DNA from: Clostridiales bacterium
GTDB lineage: Bacteria > Bacillota > Clostridia > Saccharofermentanales > Saccharofermentanaceae
Assembly (NCBI GenBank): GCA_017513085.1
Contig: JAFWDK010000004.1
Span: 1 to 44,104 of the forward strand
DNA: 44,104 bases
Reading direction: 5' to 3'
Both the position numbers and the translations under genes were made by a program. The notes under the pieces are model-generated. The model made no database searches and had not been told where the DNA came from. It saw only the letters and a list, made by a program, of their open reading frames with translations. Below, in pieces: positions 23,513 through 30,600 of the stretch. Positions within the stretch are counted from its first letter, which is position 1. Each line of letters starts with the position of its first letter.

Positions 23513-23521
23513 ATTATAGCA
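23513..23521 (-). promoter_or_regulatory. extended -10 promoter of the double-cNMP gene
   Basis: Read on the minus strand it is TGC-TATAAT, about 45 nt before the start codon. It sits in the 75-nt gap between the two minus-strand genes. Confidence 0.6.
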
Positions 23522-23540
23522 TGATTATCTTTCTTTTCCC

Positions 23541-24836
23541 CTACGCAGATTTTTCAGTAGTAGTTTCTGTTGTTGTTTTTCTGCCGGAACCATCGTCCGG
23601 GAAATTGTCCGAGTATTCCCGATGCTCCCAGATATCTGCACCCGAATTCATTCTTAGTCGGGTACGAAGTGCAGCAATAGTCGATCTGGGTTCGAGGAGC
23701 CATTCAAATGCATTATCGGTATCTCTGTCACAATTGGCACCTTTTACTATGATCTGACCACCTTGATAGAATGAGTTTTCAAACCAGACATACCAGTACA
23801 AGATCTTATTCTCTTCTGGAGTCGTATTTTCGTCAACATAGTCGATCTTGTATGCGATCACAGCCTTGTTCTGGTTATTATCGGGATCATAAAAGACACC
23901 CATTCCGGTGTATTCGGCAGATACAAACCGGGTCTTATCAGGAAAAGTCTTCTTAAAGTTATCCAGAAACGGCGCGATACCTTTTTTCGTACCTTCTATC
24001 ATGCCATCTGTTATTTCGTCTACACTTCTGATCAGATCGTGATTTTCAAATTCGGACGGGTCTTTACCATCAAAAGGGAGGTAAAGATTCTTGTCGACCG
24101 TATTCGATCGCACAGCAAAGGTAAGACTCAAATCTTGAGCGATCATTTCTGCATCCAAGAACCCGTTGTTTACGTACCAGTTATCAAAGAAGAGGAAGGA
24201 TGGCACGGACATATGACCCATAGCCATAAATTTGTCTCCGGCAGGGGATAGATCAAATCCAACCGGATAGAAGAATTGCCGCTTAATGGCTTCTTCGCCT
24301 GAGTTATCGGTAACTTGTACCTGATAGACTCTCTCGATAAATGAGTCGACACTTTCTCCTGAACGGACGGCTTCCAAGTATACCATACCTACATAATGAA
24401 ACGCGTCAATAGTGATCTTATCGGCTTGATCAGGATTCGTATCTTTCAGCTCCTTCCGGAAAAACTGCTCAGCAGCCGAGTCCATATCCGCGGTTACCTG
24501 ATCACTCAACTCTTCAGGTGAATGGAAGAACTCAGCTTTTCCTTCTCCTTCTTCGGCTTTGGCCTTGCTCTTAAACAATACGCCGGTCAAGACGAGGACC
24601 GTGACTGTAACGATTCCGGCCAGAAGAATGACAGCAGCAGAGAACAGAATGACAAACTTACGCTTCTTCCGTGATCCGGATGGAGCTTCTGTATCCGTAT
24701 TTGTATCTGTGTCAGTGGCTGTCGGTTCAGGTTCTGTGAACACCGGTGTGATCGCTACCGAAGCCGGAGTAAGAATAGGTTGCGGTATAGATTCCGTGGT
24801 CTTTTGTGAGTTTTCGTGGGTGTCGTTATTGTCCAT
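23541..24836 (-). CDS. membrane-anchored extracytoplasmic protein of unknown function
   Basis: I choose the ATG at 24836 because GGAG lies about 9 nt upstream; TTG at 24851 is in frame but too close to its AAGGAAGG. The 431-residue protein starts with a disordered, Thr/Pro/Asp-rich cytoplasmic stretch of about 55 residues. A basic block (RKKRK) and a single TM segment (FVILFSAAVILLAGIVTVTV) follow. The rest is an extracytoplasmic domain of about 330 residues, ending in a Thr-rich tail (TTTETTTEK). Such proteins are common in Clostridia without known function. It is divergent from a lipoprotein gene, with 190 nt between. Confidence 0.75.
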   Translation of the reverse strand: MDNNDTHENSQKTTESIPQPILTPASVAITPVFTEPEPTATDTDTNTDTEAPSGSRKKRKFVILFSAAVILLAGIVTVTVLVLTGVLFKSKAKAEEGEGKAEFFHSPEELSDQVTADMDSAAEQFFRKELKDTNPDQADKITIDAFHYVGMVYLEAVRSGESVDSFIERVYQVQVTDNSGEEAIKRQFFYPVGFDLSPAGDKFMAMGHMSVPSFLFFDNWYVNNGFLDAEMIAQDLSLTFAVRSNTVDKNLYLPFDGKDPSEFENHDLIRSVDEITDGMIEGTKKGIAPFLDNFKKTFPDKTRFVSAEYTGMGVFYDPDNNQNKAVIAYKIDYVDENTTPEENKILYWYVWFENSFYQGGQIIVKGANCDRDTDNAFEWLLEPRSTIAALRTRLRMNSGADIWEHREYSDNFPDDGSGRKTTTETTTEKSA

Positions 24837-24941
24837 TGATGTATTCTCCAAACCTTCCTTTATAAAATAATTTTACTATCTATTTTTATTATGGAAATGA
24901 CGAATCCGTAATAAAGTATCCCACTTTCAAGAATATACAAG

Positions 24942-24950
24942 TGGTATAAT
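24942..24950 (+). promoter_or_regulatory. extended -10 promoter of the lipoprotein gene at 25029
   Basis: TGG-TATAAT (24942-24950), about 75 nt before the start codon; no good -35. Confidence 0.6.
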
Positions 24951-25028
24951 TTTCTTGCATTGTACGAGAAAGAAACAAAGACGGCTATCTGTCAGGCTCT
25001 GTGAGAAACGGACGAAGAGGAAAAGCAT

Positions 25029-25742
25029 ATGAAAAAACATACGATAAAAACAAGTGCTTTTGCCATGGCAATAGGCCTCATCCTGGCAACGCTTCCAGGG
25101 TGTGCCGGACCGGCCAGCCGGGCGAGACAGAAGAGCTGGGTCGAGAAGATGAATCAGACTTTCAAAAAAGACGAATTCACCTATGACGGACCGGCTACCG
25201 GCGAATTCGGGCAGGAATCCTATGTTGCTGATGTCAAATCGAAGAAATATCCGAAACAAACGATCATTGTGAAACAAATCAACGAAGAACTGCTGACGAA
25301 CTACAACTATATCCGTTACCACGATGACGCCGAAGAGTATGTGTATGAATACTTCGACGGCGAATTTGAGTGCGACAGCTACGGGGTGAAGTATTATACG
25401 GAGGATATATTTACTCCTATGACCGACTACTCTTTCGATGAGTATATGGATGAATTCTTCTCCTTTAACAAGGTATCGATCGCGCTGATCCGGGAGGACG
25501 GAGAATTTCCTTCAGATGAAGAAATAGCCGAGAAGCTTTTGGACATCGCAAAAGATCGCGATGAGATCTGTGATATCTTCTTGTACTGTATTCAAGACGA
25601 AGAGGATAACTGGGTGCTGGACAGTGTGAAGTATTTCGAACTGTATATGAGAGAAGAGCGGAAGGTGCGGGATATCGAAGTCACCCGACATAGCGGCAAA
25701 AAAACCGAGCATGTAACACTTATGGAGAATGTGACCTGGTGA
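25029..25742 (+). CDS. lipoprotein of unknown family
   Basis: A 237-residue protein with a lipoprotein signal: basic MKKHTIKTS, hydrophobic core and lipobox ATLPGC (Cys25), so it is anchored to the outer face of the membrane. The mature part is acidic and tyrosine-rich (DDAEEYVYEYF, YSFDEYMDEFF) and predicted mixed alpha/beta. I do not recognise a domain. AAGAGGAAAAGC precedes the ATG. It is divergently placed relative to the membrane-anchored protein at 23541-24836, so the two may share control, but this is inference. Confidence 0.75.
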   Translation: MKKHTIKTSAFAMAIGLILATLPGCAGPASRARQKSWVEKMNQTFKKDEFTYDGPATGEFGQESYVADVKSKKYPKQTIIVKQINEELLTNYNYIRYHDDAEEYVYEYFDGEFECDSYGVKYYTEDIFTPMTDYSFDEYMDEFFSFNKVSIALIREDGEFPSDEEIAEKLLDIAKDRDEICDIFLYCIQDEEDNWVLDSVKYFELYMREERKVRDIEVTRHSGKKTEHVTLMENVTW

Positions 25743-25787
25743 TTCCGTGCTGAATCTGCCTGAGCGGATGTCGCTTCATGCAATAAA

Positions 25788-25796
25788 TGTTACAAT
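25788..25796 (+). promoter_or_regulatory. extended -10 promoter of the aldo/keto reductase gene
   Basis: TGT-TACAAT (25788-25796), 43 nt before the start codon. Confidence 0.5.
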
Positions 25797-25838
25797 AAAC
25801 GAAGATGGTTTTGGGCGACATTTTTTGAGGGTAAGACT

Positions 25839-26861
25839 ATGAAAAAGATCACACTTGGAAAAACAGGAATAACTACGCCGCAGAATGCTTTTGGCGCATT
25901 ACCGATCCAGCGCGTCAGTTTGGAAGAAGCGGTGAAGCTTTTACGTGGTGCGTACGAGGGAGGCATGACTTTCTTCGATACCGCGCGGGCATACTCGGAC
26001 AGCGAGGTGAAGATAGGAGCGGCCTTCGACGGTATGCGTGATAAAGTCTTCATTGCATCGAAGACGATGGCCACGACGCCGGAGAAATTTTGGGAGGATC
26101 TGGATACAACCCTGACCAATCTTCGGACAGACTATCTGGACATTTATCAGTTCCACTGCGCGAAGACGTGCTTCGCCCCGGGCGATGGAACAGGTATGTA
26201 CGAAGCCATGCTGGAGGCGAAGAAGCAGGGGAAGATCCGGCATATCGGTATCACGGCGCACCTGATCGGCGTGGCGGAAGAAATCGTTGACAGCGGGCTT
26301 TATGAGACACTTCAGTTTCCGTTTTCCTATCTTGCGTCGGATCGGGATATTGCACTGGTCAGATCCTGTCAGACAAAAGATATGGGCTTTATCGCGATGA
26401 AAGGACTGGCCGGAGGTCTTCTGACGAACAGCCGTGCGTGCATGGCGTTTATGAGTCAGTTCGAAGCGCTTCCGATCTGGGGGATCCAGCGAGAAGAGGA
26501 ACTGGAGCAATGGCTTTCCTTCTTCCAAAACGAAGTAAGGATGACACCGGAGGAAAGTGCTTTTATCGAAGAAGACAGGAAGAACCTTCTCGGAGATTTC
26601 TGCCGTGGCTGTGGTTACTGTATGCCTTGCACCGTCGGGATCCAGATCAACCAGTGTGCCAGAATGTCGCAGCTGATCCGGCGTGCGCCGTCGGAGAATT
26701 TTAAAGGTGAGTTCTGGCAAGGGGAAATGAATAAGATCGAGGATTGCATCGACTGCGGACTATGTAAGTCAAGATGCCCGTACGGACTGGATACGCCAAA
26801 TCTTCTTCGCAAGAATCTGGCGGATTATCGAGATATCATTGATGGGAGAGTTGAAGTATGA
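25839..26861 (+). CDS. aldo/keto reductase with C-terminal 4Fe-4S ferredoxin domain
   Basis: A 340-residue cytosolic oxidoreductase. Residues 1-250 are an AKR barrel with the catalytic tetrad recognisable: Asp in FFDTARAY, Tyr in the same segment, Lys in IASKT and His in YQFHC. The C-terminal end carries ferredoxin-type cysteines, C255-x2-C258-x2-C261-x2-C264 and C303-x2-C306-x2-C309-x3-C313, so iron-sulfur centres feed electrons beside or instead of NADPH. This architecture is a known clostridial AKR subgroup. The substrate is not known. ATGA overlap with the next gene (26858-26861) shows coupling. Its own promoter is at 25788-25796. Confidence 0.92.
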   Translation: MKKITLGKTGITTPQNAFGALPIQRVSLEEAVKLLRGAYEGGMTFFDTARAYSDSEVKIGAAFDGMRDKVFIASKTMATTPEKFWEDLDTTLTNLRTDYLDIYQFHCAKTCFAPGDGTGMYEAMLEAKKQGKIRHIGITAHLIGVAEEIVDSGLYETLQFPFSYLASDRDIALVRSCQTKDMGFIAMKGLAGGLLTNSRACMAFMSQFEALPIWGIQREEELEQWLSFFQNEVRMTPEESAFIEEDRKNLLGDFCRGCGYCMPCTVGIQINQCARMSQLIRRAPSENFKGEFWQGEMNKIEDCIDCGLCKSRCPYGLDTPNLLRKNLADYRDIIDGRVEV

Positions 26862-27361
26862 GTTCGAAAGCGGAACAAAGAAGAGAACGGCAGAAAGAAC
26901 GTAGAAAAAAGACGATCCGCGATGCGTGTATTGTAGGCGCAATCGGCCTTATATTTCTGGTTCTGGGAATAATCGGATTTATCCTCAACCGTTCTGATTT
27001 CGACGAGTACAGTCATTCCGATGATGTCCGGACTGTGGCGGCGGAAATAACGGATGCGTCGATCCACTCCCGCAAAGACGAATATGGAACGAAGAAAAAC
27101 TATTGGAAAGCAGAAGTGAAATACGAGGTTGACGGTGAAGAATATACCGGCAAGACGGAGTTCAACTCGGAAGTAAAAAAAGGCGATACGCGTAATATCG
27201 AGGTTTTCCGTGCCAAGAACGGAAGTTACAAGATCCCGGAGATCACTTCGGACACCGCCAATAAGATCTACAGCCTGTTGTATATCGGTGCTGCAGTATT
27301 TGGCCTGATCCTGATCATCATTGGCGTAGTGGTGGCATTACCGGATAATGGAAAGAAGTAA
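26858..27361 (+). CDS. DUF3592-like membrane protein
   Basis: A 167-residue protein overlapping the preceding stop by ATGA. It has a very basic N-terminus (RRERQKERRKK), one TM segment (GLIFLVLGIIGFIL), a soluble beta-rich part and a second TM segment (AAVFGLILIIIGVVVAL). Features in the loop such as AEITDASIHS, YWKAEVKYEVDGEEYTG and KKGDTRNIEVFRAKNG match DUF3592. The function is unknown; it is probably translated with the reductase but need not act with it. Confidence 0.75.
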   Translation: MSSKAEQRRERQKERRKKTIRDACIVGAIGLIFLVLGIIGFILNRSDFDEYSHSDDVRTVAAEITDASIHSRKDEYGTKKNYWKAEVKYEVDGEEYTGKTEFNSEVKKGDTRNIEVFRAKNGSYKIPEITSDTANKIYSLLYIGAAVFGLILIIIGVVVALPDNGKK

Positions 27362-27406
27362 AGGGTTGATTCCTGGAAGTGATAACTGCATATGTTCGTC
27401 ATGCTC

Positions 27407-27440
27407 GTTGTCAACCTAAAAATACAATGCGGTTGACAAC
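27407..27440 (+). promoter_or_regulatory. BirA (biotin repressor) operator before bioY
   Basis: GTTGTCAACC (27407-27416), 14 nt, GGTTGACAAC (27431-27440) form a perfect dyad. It matches the known Firmicutes BirA site (TTGTAAACC-type arms 14-16 nt apart). The right arm contains the bioY -35, so BirA-biotinyl-AMP would block transcription. Confidence 0.85.
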
Positions 27441-27461
27441 TGTGCCCAGGTGTGATACATT
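27433..27461 (+). promoter_or_regulatory. bioY promoter
   Basis: TTGACA (27433-27438), 17-nt spacer, TACATT (27456-27461) with TG at 27453-27454 as an extended -10. It is overlapped by the BirA operator. Confidence 0.75.
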
Positions 27462-27489
27462 CTGTTCAGTTTTTTAAGAGGTGAATCAC

Positions 27490-28101
27490 ATGGCAAACAA
27501 CAGCGGGAACACGATCGATCGGTCTATCGAAAATCCTACATCTGCGTCAAAGGGAGACAATACTGCCGGAAAGTGGAAGACACTGGACATTGCGTACATT
27601 GCCATCGGGGCGGCCTTGATCGCGATCTGTTCCTGGATCAGCATCCCCATGTCGGTTCCCTTCACGCTTCAGACTTTCGCCGTCTTTGCGGTGCTACTCC
27701 TGCTTGGCGGAAAGCGGGGATCGCTTTCTGTCGTAACCTACATTCTTCTCGGCGCGATCGGCGCGCCGGTCTTTTCCGGATTCAACAGTGGCGTTGGCGT
27801 GCTGCTCGGCACGACAGGCGGATATATCCTGGGCTTTTTGCTGATGGGTCTGATCTACATCCTTTTCGAGAAGTTTCTGCCGAAGAAGTTTTTGATCGAA
27901 ATCGCAGCGTTGCTGCTCGGTCTTGTTGTCTGCTATGCTTTCGGAACAGGATGGTTTATGTACATCTATACGAAAAAGACAGGAGCTGTGGGTCTTATGA
28001 CAGTCCTGTCCTGGTGTGTGTTCCCGTTCATTCTGCCTGATCTGATCAAGATGGCACTGGCCTTTGTCCTCGCCAAGCGCGTCAAGCCGGTCATTAAGTG
28101 A
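27490..28101 (+). CDS. bioY: biotin transporter BioY (ECF S component)
   Basis: The start is ATG 27490 with GAGGTG at about 6 nt; GTG 27481 overlaps that site. The 203-residue membrane protein has about six TM segments. BioY-typical sequences are SIPMSVPFTLQTFAVF (about residues 48-63), LLLLGGKRGSLSVVTYILLGAIGAPVF and a glycine-rich GVLLGTTGGYILGF. BioY binds biotin and works alone at low rate or with the shared EcfAAT energy module, not encoded here. The BirA box shows biotin-dependent control. A charged N-terminal extension of about 35 residues is longer than usual. A GC-rich terminator follows directly. Confidence 0.93.
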   Translation: MANNSGNTIDRSIENPTSASKGDNTAGKWKTLDIAYIAIGAALIAICSWISIPMSVPFTLQTFAVFAVLLLLGGKRGSLSVVTYILLGAIGAPVFSGFNSGVGVLLGTTGGYILGFLLMGLIYILFEKFLPKKFLIEIAALLLGLVVCYAFGTGWFMYIYTKKTGAVGLMTVLSWCVFPFILPDLIKMALAFVLAKRVKPVIK

Positions 28102-28108
28102 GATCCCG

Positions 28109-28143
28109 CGCGCCTTGCAAACCACCGCACGGCGCGGATTTTT
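28109..28143 (+). terminator. terminator of bioY
   Basis: CGCGCC (28109-28114) pairs with GGCGCG (28131-28136), followed by GATTTTT. Confidence 0.7.
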
Positions 28144-28311
28144 GGCCCGCGAGCTCCGTTGGCAAAAAAGGAATCGGCTCAAAATCGCACTGCTGAAGTG
28201 TTACGCGCGCCCGGTTGGCGGGACCGAGGGCTCATGGAGCAGTTCACGGAGCAGATAGAAGCGAGAAAAATCTGTTCTTATCTGACATGAAGGGCGGGGA
28301 GCATGGGCGGA

Positions 28312-28524
28312 TTTCAGCGATTTCATACTTTTTCACGAAAAAACCGGAAAAGGTATGTATTTTTCCTATACCCCTCCCAATAAATCGAGTAAATCGTGGA
28401 ATAGTGACTTCAAAATGATAGATAATGCCGGTATTTTGATAGGTTGCAGTGCTTTGCAATCACTTTTAACGGGAAAAATACATCCTTTTGGCCGGAAAAA
28501 ATCCAAAAAGTATGAAAATAGCTT
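28312..28524. repeat. about 200-bp imperfect inverted-repeat element, MITE or structured RNA
   Basis: TTTCATACTTTTT (28321-28333) is the exact reverse complement of 28505-28517. Further inside, CCGGAAAAGG plus ATGTATTTTTCC (28344-28366) nearly matches the reverse complement of 28472-28495. In the middle TCAAAAT (28410-28416) pairs with ATTTTGA (28433-28439). Outer bases (AGC near 28315 and GCT near 28520) extend the similarity. No gene is encoded here. The element fills much of the 544-nt gap between bioY and the S-component gene; the part at 28145-28310 shows only short GC-rich stems. Confidence 0.55.
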
Positions 28525-28539
28525 GTAAAAAGCACCCGC

Positions 28540-28557
28540 ATACCCCCGGGGGGGTAT
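28540..28557. repeat. GC-rich palindrome next to the inverted-repeat element
   Basis: ATACCCCC (28540-28547) and GGGGGTAT (28550-28557) are complementary around GG. Confidence 0.5.
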
Positions 28558-28590
28558 ACACAAGAGGGGCCGACTCGCTCTCGCCCACAA

Positions 28591-28622
28591 GAAAAGAGGC
28601 CATCTCATCACATGAGACGACC
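28591..28622 (-). terminator. terminator of the ECF S-component gene
   Basis: On the minus strand GGTCGTCTCAT pairs with ATGAGATGGCC (plus positions 28612-28622 and 28598-28608) with a 3-nt loop and two G-U pairs, followed by TCTTTTC. Confidence 0.75.
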
Positions 28623-28645
28623 CCATTCCCAAAAACAAACTACGA

Positions 28646-29194
28646 TCAATTCGCGACAGGTGCTTTTGTTTTAGACTTCGACTCGACAAGCTTCAAGAAA
28701 AGCTTGCGGATGCCGCATTTCCAGCACAGGATCATGCCGAGGACTGCGCCGAGTGCACCCTGCGCGATCTCATACGGAAGCTTGATCATTGCATATTCAA
28801 AAGTGCTGTAGACGAATGTCTTACCAAGTGTATAGCCGACCACCATGATCACTGCGCCGACAGAAACACCGATGCCGGACGCGATCTTCGGGTGATCCTT
28901 GAGAGTGTGGTGGGAGATCAGGGAGATGACAACAGCCTGAAGTCCGTGTGTGACCAAAGAAACAAACATCGGCAGCGGATAGAAGATCATGTCGCCGAAG
29001 AAAGAGCCGAGTCCGCCCACGGCGAAAGCCTCTACCGGATTCAGTAAGATCGAGGCCAGACAGATGATCACGTCACAAAGATAAAGATGTCCGCCCGGAA
29101 CCGGGATCCCGAAAGATGCCATGGCGATCGTCAATGCCATAAAGACTGCAGTTAAAGTGATTCGGATCGTTGCTGTATATTTTCCTCTATTCAT
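28646..29194 (-). CDS. ECF transporter S component, substrate possibly vitamin B6
   Basis: The start is set at the ATG at 29194 (minus strand), 10 nt from AAGGAG; the ATG at 29203 is only 1 nt from it. The 182-residue protein has five to six TM segments. Typical of S components is GIPVPGGHLYLCDVIICLASILL, then PVEAFAVGGLGSFFGDMIFYPLPM and the late KLPYEIAQGALGAVLG. It resembles the PF07155-type group (HmpT, PdxU). Because it is divergent from a MocR regulator, the family of PdxR, a B6-type cargo is a reasonable guess but not shown by the sequence. No EcfA or EcfT is in the window, so it would share a remote energy module. Confidence 0.8.
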   Translation of the reverse strand: MNRGKYTATIRITLTAVFMALTIAMASFGIPVPGGHLYLCDVIICLASILLNPVEAFAVGGLGSFFGDMIFYPLPMFVSLVTHGLQAVVISLISHHTLKDHPKIASGIGVSVGAVIMVVGYTLGKTFVYSTFEYAMIKLPYEIAQGALGAVLGMILCWKCGIRKLFLKLVESKSKTKAPVAN

Positions 29195-29287
29195 ATTGCT
29201 CATGCTCCTTTACTTGCTACGAACAAAAGAGTATCATGTGACTGAACATATAGAAATGACCAGAATTGAAGAAAATTATAAGACCAG

Positions 29288-30364
29288 ATGAATTATTCAA
29301 TTAATAAAACTTCAGACGATCCTGCATACATTCAGTTGTATCATTACTTTGTCAAAGATATTGTTGCCGGCGTCTACCCCTATGGCACCAAGCTTCCGTC
29401 CAAGCGTGTCATCGCCGATGAGACAGGCGTCAGCGTTATTACTGTAGAACACACGCTCACCCTTCTTAACGAAGAAGGTTATGTCCGGACGCGCCAAAGA
29501 AGCGGTGTATTCGTGACATATCGAGGAGAGGATTTTCTCAGTGAATCGTCTCCGAAAACACCTCTGATACTGGAAAAAGACGAAAAACCCATGGATTATG
29601 GAGAATTTCCGTTTTCCACGCTTGCCAGAACCATGCGAAAAGCACTTCTGGACCATGGGGAGAATATCCTGATTAAGTCGCCGAATCATGGCTGTGCGGA
29701 GCTTCGAAATGAGATATGCCTGTATCTGGCAAGGAGCCGAGGCATTACGGTGGAGCCTTCCCAGGTCATTGTCGGTTCCGGATCCGAGTACCTGTACGGA
29801 CTTATCGCGCAACTATTGGGAACAGAAAAAATATTTGCCATAGAAGACCCTTCGTATAAGAAGATCCGACTTGTCTATGAGGCCATGGGGATCACGTGTG
29901 ATCCGCTTCCCATGACGCCGGAGGGAATCTCCAGCGGAAGTCTTAGGAAGACCAGGGCACTGGTCCTGCATGTCACGCCGTTTCACAGCTTCCCTTCCGG
30001 TGTGACGGTCGGTATTTCAAAAAAACTCGAGTATCTGCGCTGGGCGGCAAAGCGCGGCGGAATCCTGATCGAAGACAACTACGACTCTGAACTCACGATT
30101 TCGAAAAAAGCAGAGGATCCGTTGTTTTCCATGGATCCGAAAGTCGATGTGATCTACTTGAATACTTTTTCAAGAACGCTTGCCCCCTCGATGCGTATCG
30201 GATACATGATCCTTCCGAAGAGTCTTGTAGAGCCATTTCAGAATAAACTTGGTTTTTATTCCTGTACTGTACCGATCTACGAACAGTATGTCCTGGCCGA
30301 ACTTCTCCGCAGTGGTGATTTCGAACGCCATATCAACCGCGTGAGAAGAAAGAGAAGAAAATGA
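29288..30364 (+). CDS. MocR/GntR-type regulator with aminotransferase-like domain, apparently truncated
   Basis: A 358-residue protein: winged-helix GntR domain (about 1-75; DIVAGVYPYGTKLPSKRVIADE), linker, then a class I aminotransferase-fold domain. The fold is recognisable by NHGCAELRNEI, GSGSEYLYG, HVTPFHSFPSG and IEDNYDSEL. The PLP-binding lysine in the usual FSKTLAPSxRIGY motif is Arg296 here (FSRTLAPSMRIGY). The protein ends just after FERHINRVRRKRRK, whereas MocR proteins usually continue for another 80-110 residues. It is therefore likely a shortened, PLP-free form that may still bind DNA. The S-component gene 29194-28646 is transcribed away from it and is its likely target. No clear ribosome binding site is seen. 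Confidence 0.85.
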   Translation: MNYSINKTSDDPAYIQLYHYFVKDIVAGVYPYGTKLPSKRVIADETGVSVITVEHTLTLLNEEGYVRTRQRSGVFVTYRGEDFLSESSPKTPLILEKDEKPMDYGEFPFSTLARTMRKALLDHGENILIKSPNHGCAELRNEICLYLARSRGITVEPSQVIVGSGSEYLYGLIAQLLGTEKIFAIEDPSYKKIRLVYEAMGITCDPLPMTPEGISSGSLRKTRALVLHVTPFHSFPSGVTVGISKKLEYLRWAAKRGGILIEDNYDSELTISKKAEDPLFSMDPKVDVIYLNTFSRTLAPSMRIGYMILPKSLVEPFQNKLGFYSCTVPIYEQYVLAELLRSGDFERHINRVRRKRRK

Positions 30365-30499
30365 GGCGAAAGTGGGTAAATTGCCACCAAATATGGTCGA
30401 AATCAGTTTAGAGACCTTGATTACAAGTCTATTTTGAAAATGTAATGTAAATAAAATATGAATGCCACCCCCTCCGATATGGCAAGATTTATTTAGAGG

Positions 30500-30508
30500 T
30501 GCTATAAT
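30500..30508 (+). promoter_or_regulatory. extended -10 promoter of the pilus operon
   Basis: TGC-TATAAT (30500-30508), about 92 nt before the pilin start codon; no clear -35. The 5' leader that follows contains a 10-bp stem. Confidence 0.6.
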
Positions 30509-30532
30509 AGACCAGTAATAATAGGCTTTTTA

Positions 30533-30571
30533 TCGAGTTCTGAGGGGTTAGTTAAAGTTAACAGAACTCGA
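30533..30571 (+). promoter_or_regulatory. 10-bp stem-loop in the pilus operon leader
   Basis: TCGAGTTCTG (30533-30542) and CAGAACTCGA (30562-30571) are perfect complements with a 19-nt loop, GTTA/TAAC extending inside. It lacks a U tract, so it is not an ordinary terminator. It stands about 30 nt before the start codon and 10 nt before the AAAGGTGG ribosome binding site. Confidence 0.6.
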
Positions 30572-30600
30572 GAAAGAACACATGAAAGGTGGCTGATTCT

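Noticed and set aside
28287..28418. ORF of about 43 codons in the bioY-ECF gap
   Set aside because: No ribosome binding site, and it runs through the left arm of the inverted-repeat element.
29195..29203. Upstream ATG (29203) as the start of the S-component gene
   Set aside because: It is only 1 nt from the AAGGAG sequence; the ATG at 29194 has normal spacing.
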